Shown here piece by piece: positions 45,882 through 55,637 of a stretch of DNA of 64,000 nt (position 1 is the stretch's first letter; every line of letters starts with the position of its first letter). Source of the stretch: Winogradskyella bathintestinalis (lineage in GTDB: Bacteria > Bacteroidota > Bacteroidia > Flavobacteriales > Flavobacteriaceae); contig NZ_JASDDK010000001.1 of assembly GCF_030407435.1 (NCBI RefSeq), forward strand, positions 1-64,000. The letters run 5' to 3'. The notes under the pieces were generated by a model that saw nothing but the letters and a program-made list of their open reading frames with translations, was not told where the DNA came from and did no database searches. The position numbers and the translations under genes were made by a program.

Positions 45882-47171
45882 TTATGCACTTTCTGTTCCT
45901 CTTTTGAGTTCTATCACAGTGATTTCGGGCCATATTCCTATGCGTCCAGGAAAAGCGAGATAACCAAACCCTCGGTTAACATATAAATATTTACTTGCTT
46001 TCTTATATAGACCTGCCCATTTAGGATAACGGTATTTTACAGGACTCCATTTAATTCCCAACCGTGGCAATTCTATTCCAAATTGCATACCGTGCGTATG
46101 CCCTGCTAACGTAAGATGAATGTGCTTACTGAAATTAATAATATTTGATTCGTCAATAATAATATCGTGATTATTAATGTCTTCAGTATTAAGCTCCATT
46201 TCTGTGTAATCAAAATGAGACGGATCATGGCTCATCAAAATATTAAAGTCATTTTCACCTATATTCTTTGTTGCCTCTTTAAGACTTCCCCGTTTGGGAA
46301 AATGACGTGATGCACCCCAATTTTCTACACCTAAAATATTTATATGCTCACCATTTTTTTCAATGCGTCGGTTTTCATTCAACAATAAATCGAACCCAAT
46401 ACTTTTATGAACAGCTTCAACCTCTATTTGGTTTTTTCGGTTCAACTCAACATCTCCACCGTACGCATAATATCCATAATCGTGATTGCCTAGCACAGAA
46501 TATTTTCCATCTTTTGCTTTTAATTTATCAAACACGGGAATCCATTCCTGCATTTCCTCTGCTTTACTATTTACAATATCACCTGTAAATAATATAACAT
46601 CGCTGTTTTGCTCATTTACCAAATTCACTCCAAAAGCAATGTCTTCTTTACTCTCTAAACTTCCGGAATGGATATCGCTAATTTGAGTTATTTTATAACC
46701 ATCGAAAGTTTCTGGTAAATCTTCAAAATATATAGTACGCTTTAAAACTTGAAAGTTGTACTTCCCCTTAGTAATCCCATATACAAAAGATGCGAACGGA
46801 ATGGCTGCTACACCAAGCGCAATTTTGGATACAAATTCACGTCTACCATTATAGTGAGCCGTGTCATTAGAAAATTTCTGAAAGAGATAAGTCCCTATTC
46901 TTACCAAATCTTCTCCAAACATAAATAAGACCAAAACTACTTTAGGCACAAAAACCGTAAACAAAAAAGCCACCGCGTAACCATGACCATGTGTAAAACT
47001 TTCCCCTCTTACAAAATTGAAATAATAGTAAGCGAAATTTGCTACTACCAATATGGACAAGATCCAATAAAGCACATAAATCCAATAGCTTTTAGTCAAA
47101 GTTTTTATAACCTGAAAGGCATAAAAATCGAGAATAAAAATAAGAATGATTAAGATAATCCAACGCAACAT
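45882..47171 (-). CDS. Membrane-bound calcineurin-like metallophosphoesterase
   Basis: A protein of 429 residues from the ATG at 47171 (MLRWIILIILIF). A longer frame up to 47315 adds 48 residues without coding character and is not used. The N-terminal 110 residues hold three to four membrane helices, then a short linker and one further hydrophobic stretch. The catalytic domain shows all metal-binding motifs: DIHSG (in ITQISDIHSG), FTGDIVN, LGNHDYGYY, MSHDPSHF and LAGHTHGMQFG. This arrangement matches the YkuE/YaeI-like group, whose members hydrolyse phosphodiesters or lipid-linked substrates such as UDP-sugar lipids; the true substrate here is not known. Confidence 0.88.
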   Translation of the reverse strand: MLRWIILIILIFILDFYAFQVIKTLTKSYWIYVLYWILSILVVANFAYYYFNFVRGESFTHGHGYAVAFLFTVFVPKVVLVLFMFGEDLVRIGTYLFQKFSNDTAHYNGRREFVSKIALGVAAIPFASFVYGITKGKYNFQVLKRTIYFEDLPETFDGYKITQISDIHSGSLESKEDIAFGVNLVNEQNSDVILFTGDIVNSKAEEMQEWIPVFDKLKAKDGKYSVLGNHDYGYYAYGGDVELNRKNQIEVEAVHKSIGFDLLLNENRRIEKNGEHINILGVENWGASRHFPKRGSLKEATKNIGENDFNILMSHDPSHFDYTEMELNTEDINNHDIIIDESNIINFSKHIHLTLAGHTHGMQFGIELPRLGIKWSPVKYRYPKWAGLYKKASKYLYVNRGFGYLAFPGRIGIWPEITVIELKRGTESA

Positions 47172-47451
47172 AGAAATTTTGTTTTTACCGCTGTTATAGT
47201 TATGGTAAGTAAAACAGGTAAATTTGAAATACGAAACTACGAAGTATCTTATAAAAATGTTAATGCATAAGATATTAAAATTGACGGTTTTATGTACAAC
47301 ATTATGAAAAGCCAATTTATTGGTGTTATTGTAAAAAATTACCGTTAATAGAAATTTTAATACTTCTAAAATTCATAAAATAAAAAAGCAATTACATTCG
47401 TGAAATGCATTTTACTATATTAGATGCTTTAAAATTAACTAACTTATACTA

Positions 47452-49122
47452 ATGAACAACCAAAACAACAAATCAGCCTTAGCAACGTTATGTACAGTTT
47501 TCTTTTTCTGGGGCTTTATAGCCGCATCTAACAGTGTGTTTATACCGTTTTGTAAAACGTATTTTAATATCGACCAATTTCAATCTCAATTAGTAGATTT
47601 TGCATTTTACGGCGCCTATTATATCGGAGCCCTTCTACTGTTTATAGTATCAAGTATTCTAAAACGGGATATTCTTAACAATTGGGGATACAAAAATGGA
47701 ATTGTATATGGGTTATTGCTTTCTGCTATAGGTGCATTTATAATGTATCCGGTTACATCTGGCGCAGAACAAGGACAAACCGGAGTATTTTATTTGGTGC
47801 TTATTGCCTTTTTTATAGTGGCTTTAGGCTTCTCATTACAACAAACGGCAGCCAACCCTTTTGCTGTTGCTCTTGGAGATCCAAAAACAGGATCACATCG
47901 TTTAAATTTAACTGGAGGCATAAACTCTTTTGGTACAACTATAGGACCAGTAGTCGTTAGCTTGGTCATATTTGGGTCAGCATCCTGGAGTACAGATGAG
48001 TTGGCTCAAATGATAGATAATAATGTGATCACATTAGTTACTGTACAACACTTGTATTTAGGTGTTGGTGCTCTGTTCTTAATAGCTGCGGCATTATTTC
48101 ATTTTTCAAAAAAATTGCCAGCTCTTAAATCAGAAACTGCTTTTGAACCCGCTAACAAAGCACGAAATCTATTAATTGTTTTAACATTTGTTGTCATTGG
48201 CTGCTTCGGTTATATTTTTAGCACATATTCTGGAACTGAAAACGCAACCGAACACATTGAAAACATAAGATTAGTTTTACTTTTTGTGGCACTATTAGCT
48301 GTAATTTTATCGGTATTCTTTGCCAATGCAAGTGCACGTAAAAATGCCAAAGGTTGGGGAGCCATGAAATATCCACAATTAGTATTGGGTATGCTCGCTA
48401 TATTTACCTATGTGGGCGTAGAGGTTACCATTGGCAGTAATTTGGGAGAGCTTTTAAAACAAAGTGTTGGTGACACTGGCCTGAATGCCTTAGGACTTCC
48501 AGAGTTAAACGATTCGCAACTTGGATCATATATCTCGATGTATTGGGGCGGTCTAATGATTGGCCGTTGGGTTGGAGCCATAACTGTTTTTAATCCTAGT
48601 AAAGGGCTGAAGAAAGCCTTATTAATTATTGTGCCTTACGTGGCTTTCGGAGTGATTATTTTAGTAAATAGTATAAAGTTTAGCTTCAGTCCTAATGAAA
48701 TAATTTTCTTCGCTATTTGTATTGCGGTTCAAATTGGCGGTTTTTTTATAGCTAAGGATAATCCTGTACAAACTTTAAAAGTATTTAGTTTATTAGGCAT
48801 TATTGCTATGCTTATCGGTTTATTCTCCTCAGGAAATATGGCGTTGTTTGCCTTTATATCTGGTGGATTATTTTGCTCAATAATGTGGCCTTGCATTTTT
48901 ACATTAAGTATTGCTGGATTAGGAAAATATACCTCGCAAGGTTCTGCCTTTTTAATTATGATGATTTTAGGAGGGGCTATAATTCCACCTGTACAGGGAA
49001 AATTAGCGGATGTATTCACTATTCAATCTTCTTATTGGATGGCTGTGGCTTGTTTTGCCTATTTATTATTTTATGCGTTTAGAACAAAAACAGTATTGGA
49101 TAAACAAGGAGTGCAGTATTAA
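47452..49122 (+). CDS. FucP/NagP-type sugar:proton symporter (MFS, FHS family)
   Basis: A 556-residue inner-membrane transporter with about 12-14 helices. Its start ([23 protein letters not shown]), the [17 protein letters not shown] motif and the [37 protein letters not shown] motif are the signature of the fucose/GlcNAc/glucose symporter group (FHS). Compared with E. coli FucP (438 residues) it has an expanded central region (about 225-300) carrying an extra pair of helices. The gene next to it, 84 bp downstream on the same strand, encodes a glycosylasparaginase, which suggests that the substrate may be an N-glycan sugar such as GlcNAc. Confidence 0.88.
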   Translation: MNNQNNKSALATLCTVFFFWGFIAASNSVFIPFCKTYFNIDQFQSQLVDFAFYGAYYIGALLLFIVSSILKRDILNNWGYKNGIVYGLLLSAIGAFIMYPVTSGAEQGQTGVFYLVLIAFFIVALGFSLQQTAANPFAVALGDPKTGSHRLNLTGGINSFGTTIGPVVVSLVIFGSASWSTDELAQMIDNNVITLVTVQHLYLGVGALFLIAAALFHFSKKLPALKSETAFEPANKARNLLIVLTFVVIGCFGYIFSTYSGTENATEHIENIRLVLLFVALLAVILSVFFANASARKNAKGWGAMKYPQLVLGMLAIFTYVGVEVTIGSNLGELLKQSVGDTGLNALGLPELNDSQLGSYISMYWGGLMIGRWVGAITVFNPSKGLKKALLIIVPYVAFGVIILVNSIKFSFSPNEIIFFAICIAVQIGGFFIAKDNPVQTLKVFSLLGIIAMLIGLFSSGNMALFAFISGGLFCSIMWPCIFTLSIAGLGKYTSQGSAFLIMMILGGAIIPPVQGKLADVFTIQSSYWMAVACFAYLLFYAFRTKTVLDKQGVQY

Positions 49123-49206
49123 ACATTTATAATACACTGGGCAGCAAAACAACAAGACACAATCAGGGTTGAATTCGATGAGATCTTGCTATAAATTTAG
49201 GATAGT

Positions 49207-50205
49207 TTGAAAAGAAGAGATTTTATAAAAAATGCATCATTTACCGGATTAGGCTTAACGATTAACAATTCATTTGCAAAAAATGCTATTCTTGAAAAAC
49301 CAATCTTTAAAGCTAATAAGACAGATAAGGTAATATTACCTGTGGTAATTGCCACCTGGAATGTTAAAAAAGCAACAGCTAAAGCTATGGAGGTTTTACA
49401 AGCTGGCGGCGATGCTACAGATGCTGTAGAACAAGGTTGTAAAATCGAGGAAGCTAACGAAAAAGGACAAACTGTTGGTAAAGGAGGCTTACCTGATAGA
49501 GATGGTAATGTAACACTCGATGCTTGCATAATGGACCAACACGGCAATTGTGGCTCAGTAGTTTATCTTCAAAACATTACTCATGCCGTCTCAGTAGCGA
49601 GAAAAGTTATGGAAGAAACACCACATGTAATGCTTGCTGGCGAAGGCGCTAAAGAATTTGCAATTTTACAAGGGTTTGAACCTGAAGATCTCCTCACTGA
49701 AGCATCAAAAAAAACTTGGGAAAAATGGAAAGTTGAAGCCAATTACGAACCAATTATCAATATTGAAAATCATGATACGATTGGTATGCTCGCTCTTGAC
49801 AAAAATGGTGATATCTCTGGGGCGTGTACTACAAGTGGTTTGGCCTATAAAATGCCAGGTCGTGTTGGTGACTCACCTATTATAGGTTCTGGTTTATTTG
49901 TAGATAATGAAATTGGTGCTTGCGCAGCCACCGGATTAGGTGAAGAAGTTATAAAAACAGTGGGAAGCTTTCTAGTTGTAGAATTAATGCGACAAGGAAA
50001 GTCGCCTCAAGCGGCCTGTGAAGAAGCTATTGGTAGAATTGTTAACAAACCTCATAGTGACTACAAAAACTTTCAGGTTGGTTATATCGCCATTAATAAA
50101 TCGGGTGAAACCGGGTGTTACTCTATTCATCAGTATTTTAGCATGACGAAGTTTCAAGATGGGATAAACGAGCAGATACAGTCTGATTATTTTAATAAAG
50201 ATTAA
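49207..50205 (+). CDS. N4-(beta-N-acetylglucosaminyl)-L-asparaginase (glycosylasparaginase)
   Basis: A 332-residue Ntn-hydrolase that cleaves the GlcNAc-Asn bond left after protein and N-glycan breakdown. The autocleavage site and nucleophile Thr191 lie in NHDTIGMLALDKNGDISGACTTSG; other family motifs are GGDATDAVEQGC and GSGLFVDNEIGACAATGLGEEVIK. The N-terminus KRRDFIKNASFTGLGLTINNS is a Tat-type signal, so the enzyme is likely periplasmic. The start is TTG at 49207: an in-frame stop (TAG, 49198-49200) lies just upstream and no ATG precedes the twin-arginine motif. It follows the FucP-type transporter and overlaps the convergent aldehyde dehydrogenase gene by 4 bp. Confidence 0.93.
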   Translation: MKRRDFIKNASFTGLGLTINNSFAKNAILEKPIFKANKTDKVILPVVIATWNVKKATAKAMEVLQAGGDATDAVEQGCKIEEANEKGQTVGKGGLPDRDGNVTLDACIMDQHGNCGSVVYLQNITHAVSVARKVMEETPHVMLAGEGAKEFAILQGFEPEDLLTEASKKTWEKWKVEANYEPIINIENHDTIGMLALDKNGDISGACTTSGLAYKMPGRVGDSPIIGSGLFVDNEIGACAATGLGEEVIKTVGSFLVVELMRQGKSPQAACEEAIGRIVNKPHSDYKNFQVGYIAINKSGETGCYSIHQYFSMTKFQDGINEQIQSDYFNKD

Positions 50206-51614
50206 AACCACTTTACAGTTAACCTGGCCAATTTTTCTTTCATATTAGTATAAGGTGGAAACAATAATTCTGTAACCCCAAAGGTATGTTGTTTTAAAAC
50301 CGATCGTTCATTACTAAAGGCCTTAAACCCGTAAAACCCATGACTCTTACCAATTCCACTATTATTTACACCACCAAAGGGTAAGTTATGATTGGCATAA
50401 TGTAGCACACTATTATTTATACACGTACCACCTGCTCTAGTATTATTCATAATTTTTTTAATGCTGGCTTTACTCTTGCTATATATATAAAGTGCCAATG
50501 GTCTAGGTTTGGAATTAATATACGCCATTGCCATGTCTAAACTCTTGTAAGTAACTATTGGTAGAATAGGTCCAAATATTTCTTCTTCCAGAAGTTTTGC
50601 TTCAGGTTTTAAATCGGAAATAATGGTGGGCTCTATATATTTTGAAGTGCTCTCGGTACTGCCTCCAATTTCAAATTTAGCATCTAATGATTTAGCATTT
50701 TCTAAATAAGAACTTAAACGTTCAAAGTGCTTATCGGTTACTATTTTTCCGTAGGAATCTGATGCTTTGGGGTTATCGCTATAAAAGGTGTTTAACCATT
50801 TAATGCACGATGTAATAAATGACGCTTTTACGCTTTCGTCTATAAGGACATAGTCTGGTGAAACGCATATCTGTCCACAATTTAAGAATTTTGCCCACAT
50901 TATTTTCTTTGCTGCCTTATCGATATTAGCAGTTTTATCTACTATGGTAGGCGATTTTCCGCCTAGTTCTAAGGTTACTGATGCCAAATGCTGAGAGGCA
51001 GCTTCCATCACTATTTTTCCCACTTTTGGAGAACCTGTAAAAAAAATATGATTAAATGGTAGTTTTAAAAGTTCTGTAGAAACTTCAACCTCTCCTTGTA
51101 TTAGCGCTACTTCATCTTCTGAAAACACTTCTGAAACTATCTTTTCCATTAATACCGACGAATGAGGTGTCATCTCAGATGGTTTAATTATGGCTGTATT
51201 TCCAGCAGCTATAGCGGATACTAAAGGTCCAAAGGTAAGATTGAAAGGAAAGTTCCATGGTGAAATAATTAAACAGACACCTTTTGGCTCATATTTAATA
51301 TAAGAACTCGACCCCAACATGGATATGGGTGTGTCAACACTTTGCTTCTGCATCCATTGTTTTAACTTTTTCTTAGCGTGCTTTATATCTCCTACTATCG
51401 CGTAAATTTCTGTAAGCTCTGTTTCAACAACTGGTTTACCTAAGTCTTTATATAAGGCGGATTGAATTTCTTTTCTATACGTTACCTCTATAGCACGTTG
51501 AAGTTGATCTAATTTTCTTATTCTTTCTTTAGAGGAACTATTCCCAATAGCAAATTGATTTTGCCGTTGTTGGTTAAACAATTTAAAATAGGAATTATCA
51601 TTGAAATCATTCAT
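50202..51614 (-). CDS. Aldehyde dehydrogenase
   Basis: A 470-residue NAD(P)-dependent aldehyde dehydrogenase of the class-3-like group. The cofactor-binding motif PWNFPFNLTFGPLVSAIAAGNTAIIKPSE and GSPKVGKIVMEAA are present, with the general base Glu in VTLELGGKSP and the catalytic Cys in FLNCGQICVSPDY. The C-terminal IFGPILPIVTYKS motif is also typical. It is intact. The substrate is not clear; class-3 relatives oxidise medium to long aliphatic or aromatic aldehydes. The start overlaps a small upstream ORF by 8 bp, and its end overlaps the asparaginase gene by 4 bp, with no terminator in between. Confidence 0.94.
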   Translation of the reverse strand: MNDFNDNSYFKLFNQQRQNQFAIGNSSSKERIRKLDQLQRAIEVTYRKEIQSALYKDLGKPVVETELTEIYAIVGDIKHAKKKLKQWMQKQSVDTPISMLGSSSYIKYEPKGVCLIISPWNFPFNLTFGPLVSAIAAGNTAIIKPSEMTPHSSVLMEKIVSEVFSEDEVALIQGEVEVSTELLKLPFNHIFFTGSPKVGKIVMEAASQHLASVTLELGGKSPTIVDKTANIDKAAKKIMWAKFLNCGQICVSPDYVLIDESVKASFITSCIKWLNTFYSDNPKASDSYGKIVTDKHFERLSSYLENAKSLDAKFEIGGSTESTSKYIEPTIISDLKPEAKLLEEEIFGPILPIVTYKSLDMAMAYINSKPRPLALYIYSKSKASIKKIMNNTRAGGTCINNSVLHYANHNLPFGGVNNSGIGKSHGFYGFKAFSNERSVLKQHTFGVTELLFPPYTNMKEKLARLTVKWF

Positions 51615-51798
51615 AATTTTTCAGTATTAATGCGCTTTTGAAACTGAATTTGTGTATTTCATCGATGTTTTTAATTTTAGAGTGTTTTTCATCCATAAAA
51701 TAATGTTGTTCAGCATTAAAGCTAACCTTTTTAAAGGGCTGCGAGCCGATTTTGTGTATTTCATCGTAGTTTTTTACGAGTACTTTCCTGTTATCCAT
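51607..51798 (-). CDS. Hypothetical small protein with a repeated DEIHK motif
   Basis: A 63-residue ORF that I do not recognise. It has two similar segments, NYDEIHKIGSQPFKK (residues 10-24) and NIDEIHKFSFKSA (44-56), encoded over a 16-bp perfect direct repeat (51649-51664 and 51751-51766). It is basic, has no signal peptide or membrane segment, and no Cys. Its TGA stop overlaps the aldehyde dehydrogenase start by 8 bp, as for translational coupling, which speaks for real expression. A -7-like box (TATATTTG, 51877-51870) lies upstream. It could also be a chance ORF in a leader region. Confidence 0.4.
   Translation of the reverse strand: MDNRKVLVKNYDEIHKIGSQPFKKVSFNAEQHYFMDEKHSKIKNIDEIHKFSFKSALILKNYE
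51649..51766. repeat. 16-bp direct repeat pair in the small ORF
   Basis: TTTGTGTATTTCATCG occurs at 51649-51664 and again at 51751-51766, 102 bp apart in the same reading phase. On the minus strand each copy encodes D-E-I-H-K. Confidence 0.75.
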
Positions 51799-51890
51799 TT
51801 ATCGACTTGTTTCATCTAAATTTTTCTTTCACATTAGATATCCGTCGTTTCTTTGACTCGAAGTTAAAACAAATATAACTTCTTACGATT

Positions 51891-52151
51891 ATGAAAAATG
51901 CTTTAATCATCACATTATTTTTAACAATGTCTTTAACAGCTTTTGCTCAACAAAAAGTTTCCGTTAATAATGAAATTGAATTCGTTGAAGCTAATAAAGT
52001 TGAAAAAACAGATGCTAAAGCAATTGATATTTCTGCTAAGATAAAATCTAAGGTTTTAAAAATGAATCGTAAAAAGAGTAATGAAATTATCAGTATTAAA
52101 GCTTATAGAAAAAGTCTTCAAATTAAAGTTAAGACTGTAAAATTTTGTTAA
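51891..52151 (+). CDS. Small secreted cationic protein, unknown function
   Basis: An 86-residue protein with a clear signal peptide (MKNALIITLFLTMSLTAFAQ, cut near residue 20). The mature part of about 66 residues has an acidic first half (NNEIEFVEANKVEKTD) and a very Lys-rich second half with IKSKVLKMNRKKSNEIISIK, ending in Phe-Cys. No known domain is apparent. Monocistronic: divergent from the aldehyde dehydrogenase unit and followed by a strong hairpin terminator. Small secreted proteins of this kind with an AFAQQ cleavage site are frequent in Flavobacteriaceae and mostly uncharacterised. Confidence 0.7.
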   Translation: MKNALIITLFLTMSLTAFAQQKVSVNNEIEFVEANKVEKTDAKAIDISAKIKSKVLKMNRKKSNEIISIKAYRKSLQIKVKTVKFC

Positions 52152-52204
52152 GTCATTAAAATTTATGCTATTAACCAATATATTTTGCTATTAACCATTT
52201 AATG

Positions 52205-52243
52205 AAAAACAGACTGTGCAGTTAGACAGTCTGTTTTTTTTTT
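52205..52243. terminator. Bidirectional terminator between the small secreted protein and the sugar porter
   Basis: A 13-bp stem, AAAAACAGACTGT (52205-52217) with ACAGTCTGTTTTT (52226-52238), 8-nt loop, T-run extending to 52243. It closes both the plus-strand small gene and the minus-strand polysaccharide operon. Confidence 0.92.
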
Positions 52244-52261
52244 AGAATACGATCTTTTTAA

Positions 52262-53638
52262 TTATTTCCAGAATCCTTCAATTTCTTCTAATGTTTTTCC
52301 TTTCGTCTCTGGTATAAATTTATAAGTTACAAAAACAATTATTAGAATAAATACTATAAAAATATAGTATGGAAGGGATCCATTCCAAGGCTCACTATTA
52401 TTCATTTCACTCCCCATTACAATAGGAAACGACTGAGAAACCACATAATTGGCAGCCCATTGCGCAGCAACAGCAACTGACATAGCTACACTTCGGATTT
52501 TATTAGGAAACATTTCGGACAATAACACCCACACTACTGGGCCCATTGATAATGCAAAGGATGCGATAAAAAGCAATACACCGATTAAAGATAAAACACC
52601 AACACTTTCTTGCTGTAATGTGATACTTAAAAGTAAAAAACCTACAATCATACCTATAGAACCAATATAAAGCAGCGGTTTTCTACCAAATTTATCAACT
52701 GTAAACATAGCCACAAATGTGAATACTAGGTTTACGAAGGCTAATAATATTTGTTGGGCTAGCACATCTTCTTTTCCAAATCCTAGTGCTTTTTCAAAAA
52801 TATCAGCTCCATAATATAACACAGCATTAATTCCTGTAAATTGCTGTAAAACAGATAGAACAGTACCAATAGCAATTATAACTAATATAGCTTTAGAAAA
52901 GTAACTTACTTTTATACCATCATTATTTTCATCCAAAGATTTTTTAATACTTAACATTTCTTTTTCAGCAGTATCATCACCATTTATTCTTTTTAAAACT
53001 GTTAAAGCTTCACTATCTCTTCCTTTTAATGCTAGCCATCTAGGACTTTTAGGTACAATAAACAACAATAATAAAAACAAAAGACTAGGTACCAATTCTG
53101 ACCAAAACATACGTCTCCATCCGAATTGAATATTTTCAGACACACTTAAATCATTACCTATAAAATAAGTTGCTAAGAAAACCACAAAGAAACCAACTAC
53201 AATGGCCAATTGATAATAAGTTACCATACGTCCTCTAATATTTGACGGTGCAATTTCTGCAATATACATTGGTGCATTCATGGATGCCACGCCAATGCCT
53301 AATCCTCCAATAATTCTAAACACCACCAACATACTAACGGTTTGCGGAAACATTTCTGGCAATCCAGACCCATAGGCCGATAGTGTGAAGAATATGGCAG
53401 AAAGTATCAATGACCATTTTCTACCAATTTTAATACTTAATGGACCTGCAATTATAGCTCCTACAAAACATCCTAAAAGCGCGCTTCCAACTACCCAACC
53501 TTTTAAAGCATCACTAAGGTCGAAATACTGTGTTAAATAAAATTGTGCTCCATTAATTACACCTGTATCATACCCAAAAAGCAAACCTCCTAAGGCGGAA
53601 ACGGCTGCTATTAATAATAAGAAAACACCTTTTTTCAT
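52262..53638 (-). CDS. Sugar porter family MFS transporter (xylose/arabinose/galactose:H+ type)
   Basis: A 458-residue, 12-helix inner-membrane symporter of the sugar porter family. Signature motifs are GGLLFGYDTGVINGAQ (helix 1), GRKWSLILSA, the PKSPRWLALKGRDSEAL motif, QQFTGINAVLYYG (helix 7, sugar binding), DKFGRKPLLYIGS and the C-terminal PETKGKTLEEIE. Relatives in this family (XylE, AraE, GalP) import monosaccharides with protons. As last gene of the polysaccharide operon, 83 bp after the GH43 gene, it probably takes up the final monosaccharide, plausibly xylose, arabinose or galactose. Confidence 0.93.
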   Translation of the reverse strand: MKKGVFLLLIAAVSALGGLLFGYDTGVINGAQFYLTQYFDLSDALKGWVVGSALLGCFVGAIIAGPLSIKIGRKWSLILSAIFFTLSAYGSGLPEMFPQTVSMLVVFRIIGGLGIGVASMNAPMYIAEIAPSNIRGRMVTYYQLAIVVGFFVVFLATYFIGNDLSVSENIQFGWRRMFWSELVPSLLFLLLLFIVPKSPRWLALKGRDSEALTVLKRINGDDTAEKEMLSIKKSLDENNDGIKVSYFSKAILVIIAIGTVLSVLQQFTGINAVLYYGADIFEKALGFGKEDVLAQQILLAFVNLVFTFVAMFTVDKFGRKPLLYIGSIGMIVGFLLLSITLQQESVGVLSLIGVLLFIASFALSMGPVVWVLLSEMFPNKIRSVAMSVAVAAQWAANYVVSQSFPIVMGSEMNNSEPWNGSLPYYIFIVFILIIVFVTYKFIPETKGKTLEEIEGFWK

Positions 53639-53721
53639 TTCAGTTTTATTTAATAATTAATTATTTTTTAGTTCTTGAATATTTTATAAATTCATATTAG
53701 ACAGAATTTTTATTACAGTAT

Positions 53722-55569
53722 TTATTCGATAAAAATAACCTCACTTTTTTCTGAGATTCCGTTTTCGCTAAAAGACTCAATGCTAAAATAATAAGACGTA
53801 TCGCGGTCTAAATTACGCATATAAAGTTCTTCAACATCATAGACCAACCACGATTGATAGAGCTTATCTTTAGCAATACCCCAACGTATATTATAGCCTT
53901 GAGCTCCTTCTACAGGGTTCCAAGCAAGTGCAGCATCTCTACGATCTTTCTGTCTTTCAATATTAAAACCGGTAACTTTTTTAGGCTTTTCTTCAAGTCC
54001 TAAGCCAAACACTCTAATTTCAGACATGGCAAAGTTTGCGCCTGGCACTTCAATATTATTATAACGCACATATTTTGCTTTTACTGGCTCGTTCAAAACG
54101 AGATAAGCATTGGGGGCATCAATATCACTTTTACTTCTATCTACAACCGTTTGCCAATTGTTGCCATCTTCCGAGACTTCGATTGTAAAGCGATGTCTTA
54201 AACCTTCTACGCGTGTGTAAATTCCAGATTCATGGTCGTGATAATTAAGTTGTAATGCGTGGATGTTTCCTGCGTTTTGCATTTCAATGTTAACCCATTG
54301 TTTATCATCATTGGCTTCCGCTACCCAGAAGGTTTTAGGGTTTTCATCCGTTAAAACCTTCGCGGTAATTTGACCGTCATCAGTTTTCTCTACAGATAAC
54401 TCCGTCACTTCCACATCATCGTCATTCGATGTAAATTTCATAATTTGTTTTAAGGATGTTGATACGGTGACATCGCCTTTGTATGACAACAACATCCAAC
54501 CATTGTGTTCTCCTGCTTTTGAAGGATGGCTAGCACCAAAACGTGGATAATCGCCATATTCCGTATTTGAATACATTAAACCGTCCTCATCAAAATACGT
54601 AGGAAACATACACAAGCGACGTTCCCACTGCGCATTAGAAGCCAATGCCATGGTTGCAAAATGCCAATATTGACCATTGGTTTGTTTTACTGTTATTCCA
54701 TGACCTGCTCCATTCGTAAATCCACCTGGCTTAAAACTCATTGGATTGTTTTTCATATAAGTAAAAGGCCCAAGTGGTGTATCGCCAATATAGACACCAT
54801 CAGCATACACATTAAACTGTGTGCCAGGTGCGGCATATTGCAAATAGTATTTCCCATTGTGTTTAGTCATGGAAGCACCTTCCATATAACCTTCCTTTAA
54901 AGTGGGATGATAATTATTTTCACCAAAACGTTCCCATCCATGTTTTTCTTCATCAAGATTAAACAATTCCTTCTTAACTCCTGTTTCTAAAAATCGATCA
55001 TCTTTATTCAGCATTTTTACACGAAGTGGATGTACGTTAGAAGACCCCCAATACAGATAAGTTTTACCATCATCATCAATGAATAATTCCGAATCCTGAA
55101 TATTATTAGAAATTGAAGCGGTGGGTGTCCAAGTGCCTTTCTTTGGATCATCAGTATAAAGAATACTTCCATAACCCGCAGGATCACCAGCAAAATAGAC
55201 TAGCGAATCTTTATATGTAAATGCTGTTGGCGCATTACTCCCTTCAAAAAACCATTGTTGTGGCTTAATAAAATCCCAGTTGACCAAATCCTTAGAATGC
55301 CAATACCCAAACGAACGTGTGACGAACATATAATATTCTCCTTTAAATTCAATAACCGCAGGATCCGCACCAGAACGGTATGATTTATTTTTACTAGAAT
55401 TGTAAACCATATAGGTATAATCTATATCGAGCGGGTTGATATAAGTTTGGTGCTTTTTTTTCTCGGTGTCAACTTTATGGGTTTCATTTAATGCTAGTTC
55501 CCCATTTTTGGTGTGAGTAGTACATGAAAATGTAAGTAAAATTGAAATGGATAGGAATAAATTTTTCAT
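53722..55569 (-). CDS. GH43 glycoside hydrolase lipoprotein with discoidin and fibronectin III domains
   Basis: A 615-residue lipoprotein (lipobox LLTFSC, Cys16). Residues 50-345 form a five-bladed GH43 propeller; likely catalytic residues are Asp69 (SGADPAVI, base), Asp159 (IQDSELFI, pKa modulator) and Glu230 (YMEGASM, acid). Then come an F5/8 type C (discoidin-like) domain (about 388-522) and a fibronectin III domain (about 531-612). GH43 enzymes are mostly beta-xylosidases and alpha-L-arabinofuranosidases acting with inversion. The discoidin domain probably binds a sugar. Located between the sulfatase and the sugar porter in the same operon. Confidence 0.9.
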   Translation of the reverse strand: MKNLFLSISILLTFSCTTHTKNGELALNETHKVDTEKKKHQTYINPLDIDYTYMVYNSSKNKSYRSGADPAVIEFKGEYYMFVTRSFGYWHSKDLVNWDFIKPQQWFFEGSNAPTAFTYKDSLVYFAGDPAGYGSILYTDDPKKGTWTPTASISNNIQDSELFIDDDGKTYLYWGSSNVHPLRVKMLNKDDRFLETGVKKELFNLDEEKHGWERFGENNYHPTLKEGYMEGASMTKHNGKYYLQYAAPGTQFNVYADGVYIGDTPLGPFTYMKNNPMSFKPGGFTNGAGHGITVKQTNGQYWHFATMALASNAQWERRLCMFPTYFDEDGLMYSNTEYGDYPRFGASHPSKAGEHNGWMLLSYKGDVTVSTSLKQIMKFTSNDDDVEVTELSVEKTDDGQITAKVLTDENPKTFWVAEANDDKQWVNIEMQNAGNIHALQLNYHDHESGIYTRVEGLRHRFTIEVSEDGNNWQTVVDRSKSDIDAPNAYLVLNEPVKAKYVRYNNIEVPGANFAMSEIRVFGLGLEEKPKKVTGFNIERQKDRRDAALAWNPVEGAQGYNIRWGIAKDKLYQSWLVYDVEELYMRNLDRDTSYYFSIESFSENGISEKSEVIFIE

Positions 55570-55637
55570 GGAATAATATCTTATATGTTCTTAAAACTCT
55601 TTAATCATTGCTTTATATTCTTAAAGTCTCCTCAAAA

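Noticed and set aside
47172..47315. N-terminal extension of the metallophosphoesterase
   Set aside because: The 48 extra codons are AT-rich, unlike the family, and the next ATG begins with a normal membrane helix.
50202..50205. 4-bp convergent overlap of asparaginase and aldehyde dehydrogenase genes
   Set aside because: Short tail-to-tail overlaps are common in compact genomes and do not indicate a special mechanism.
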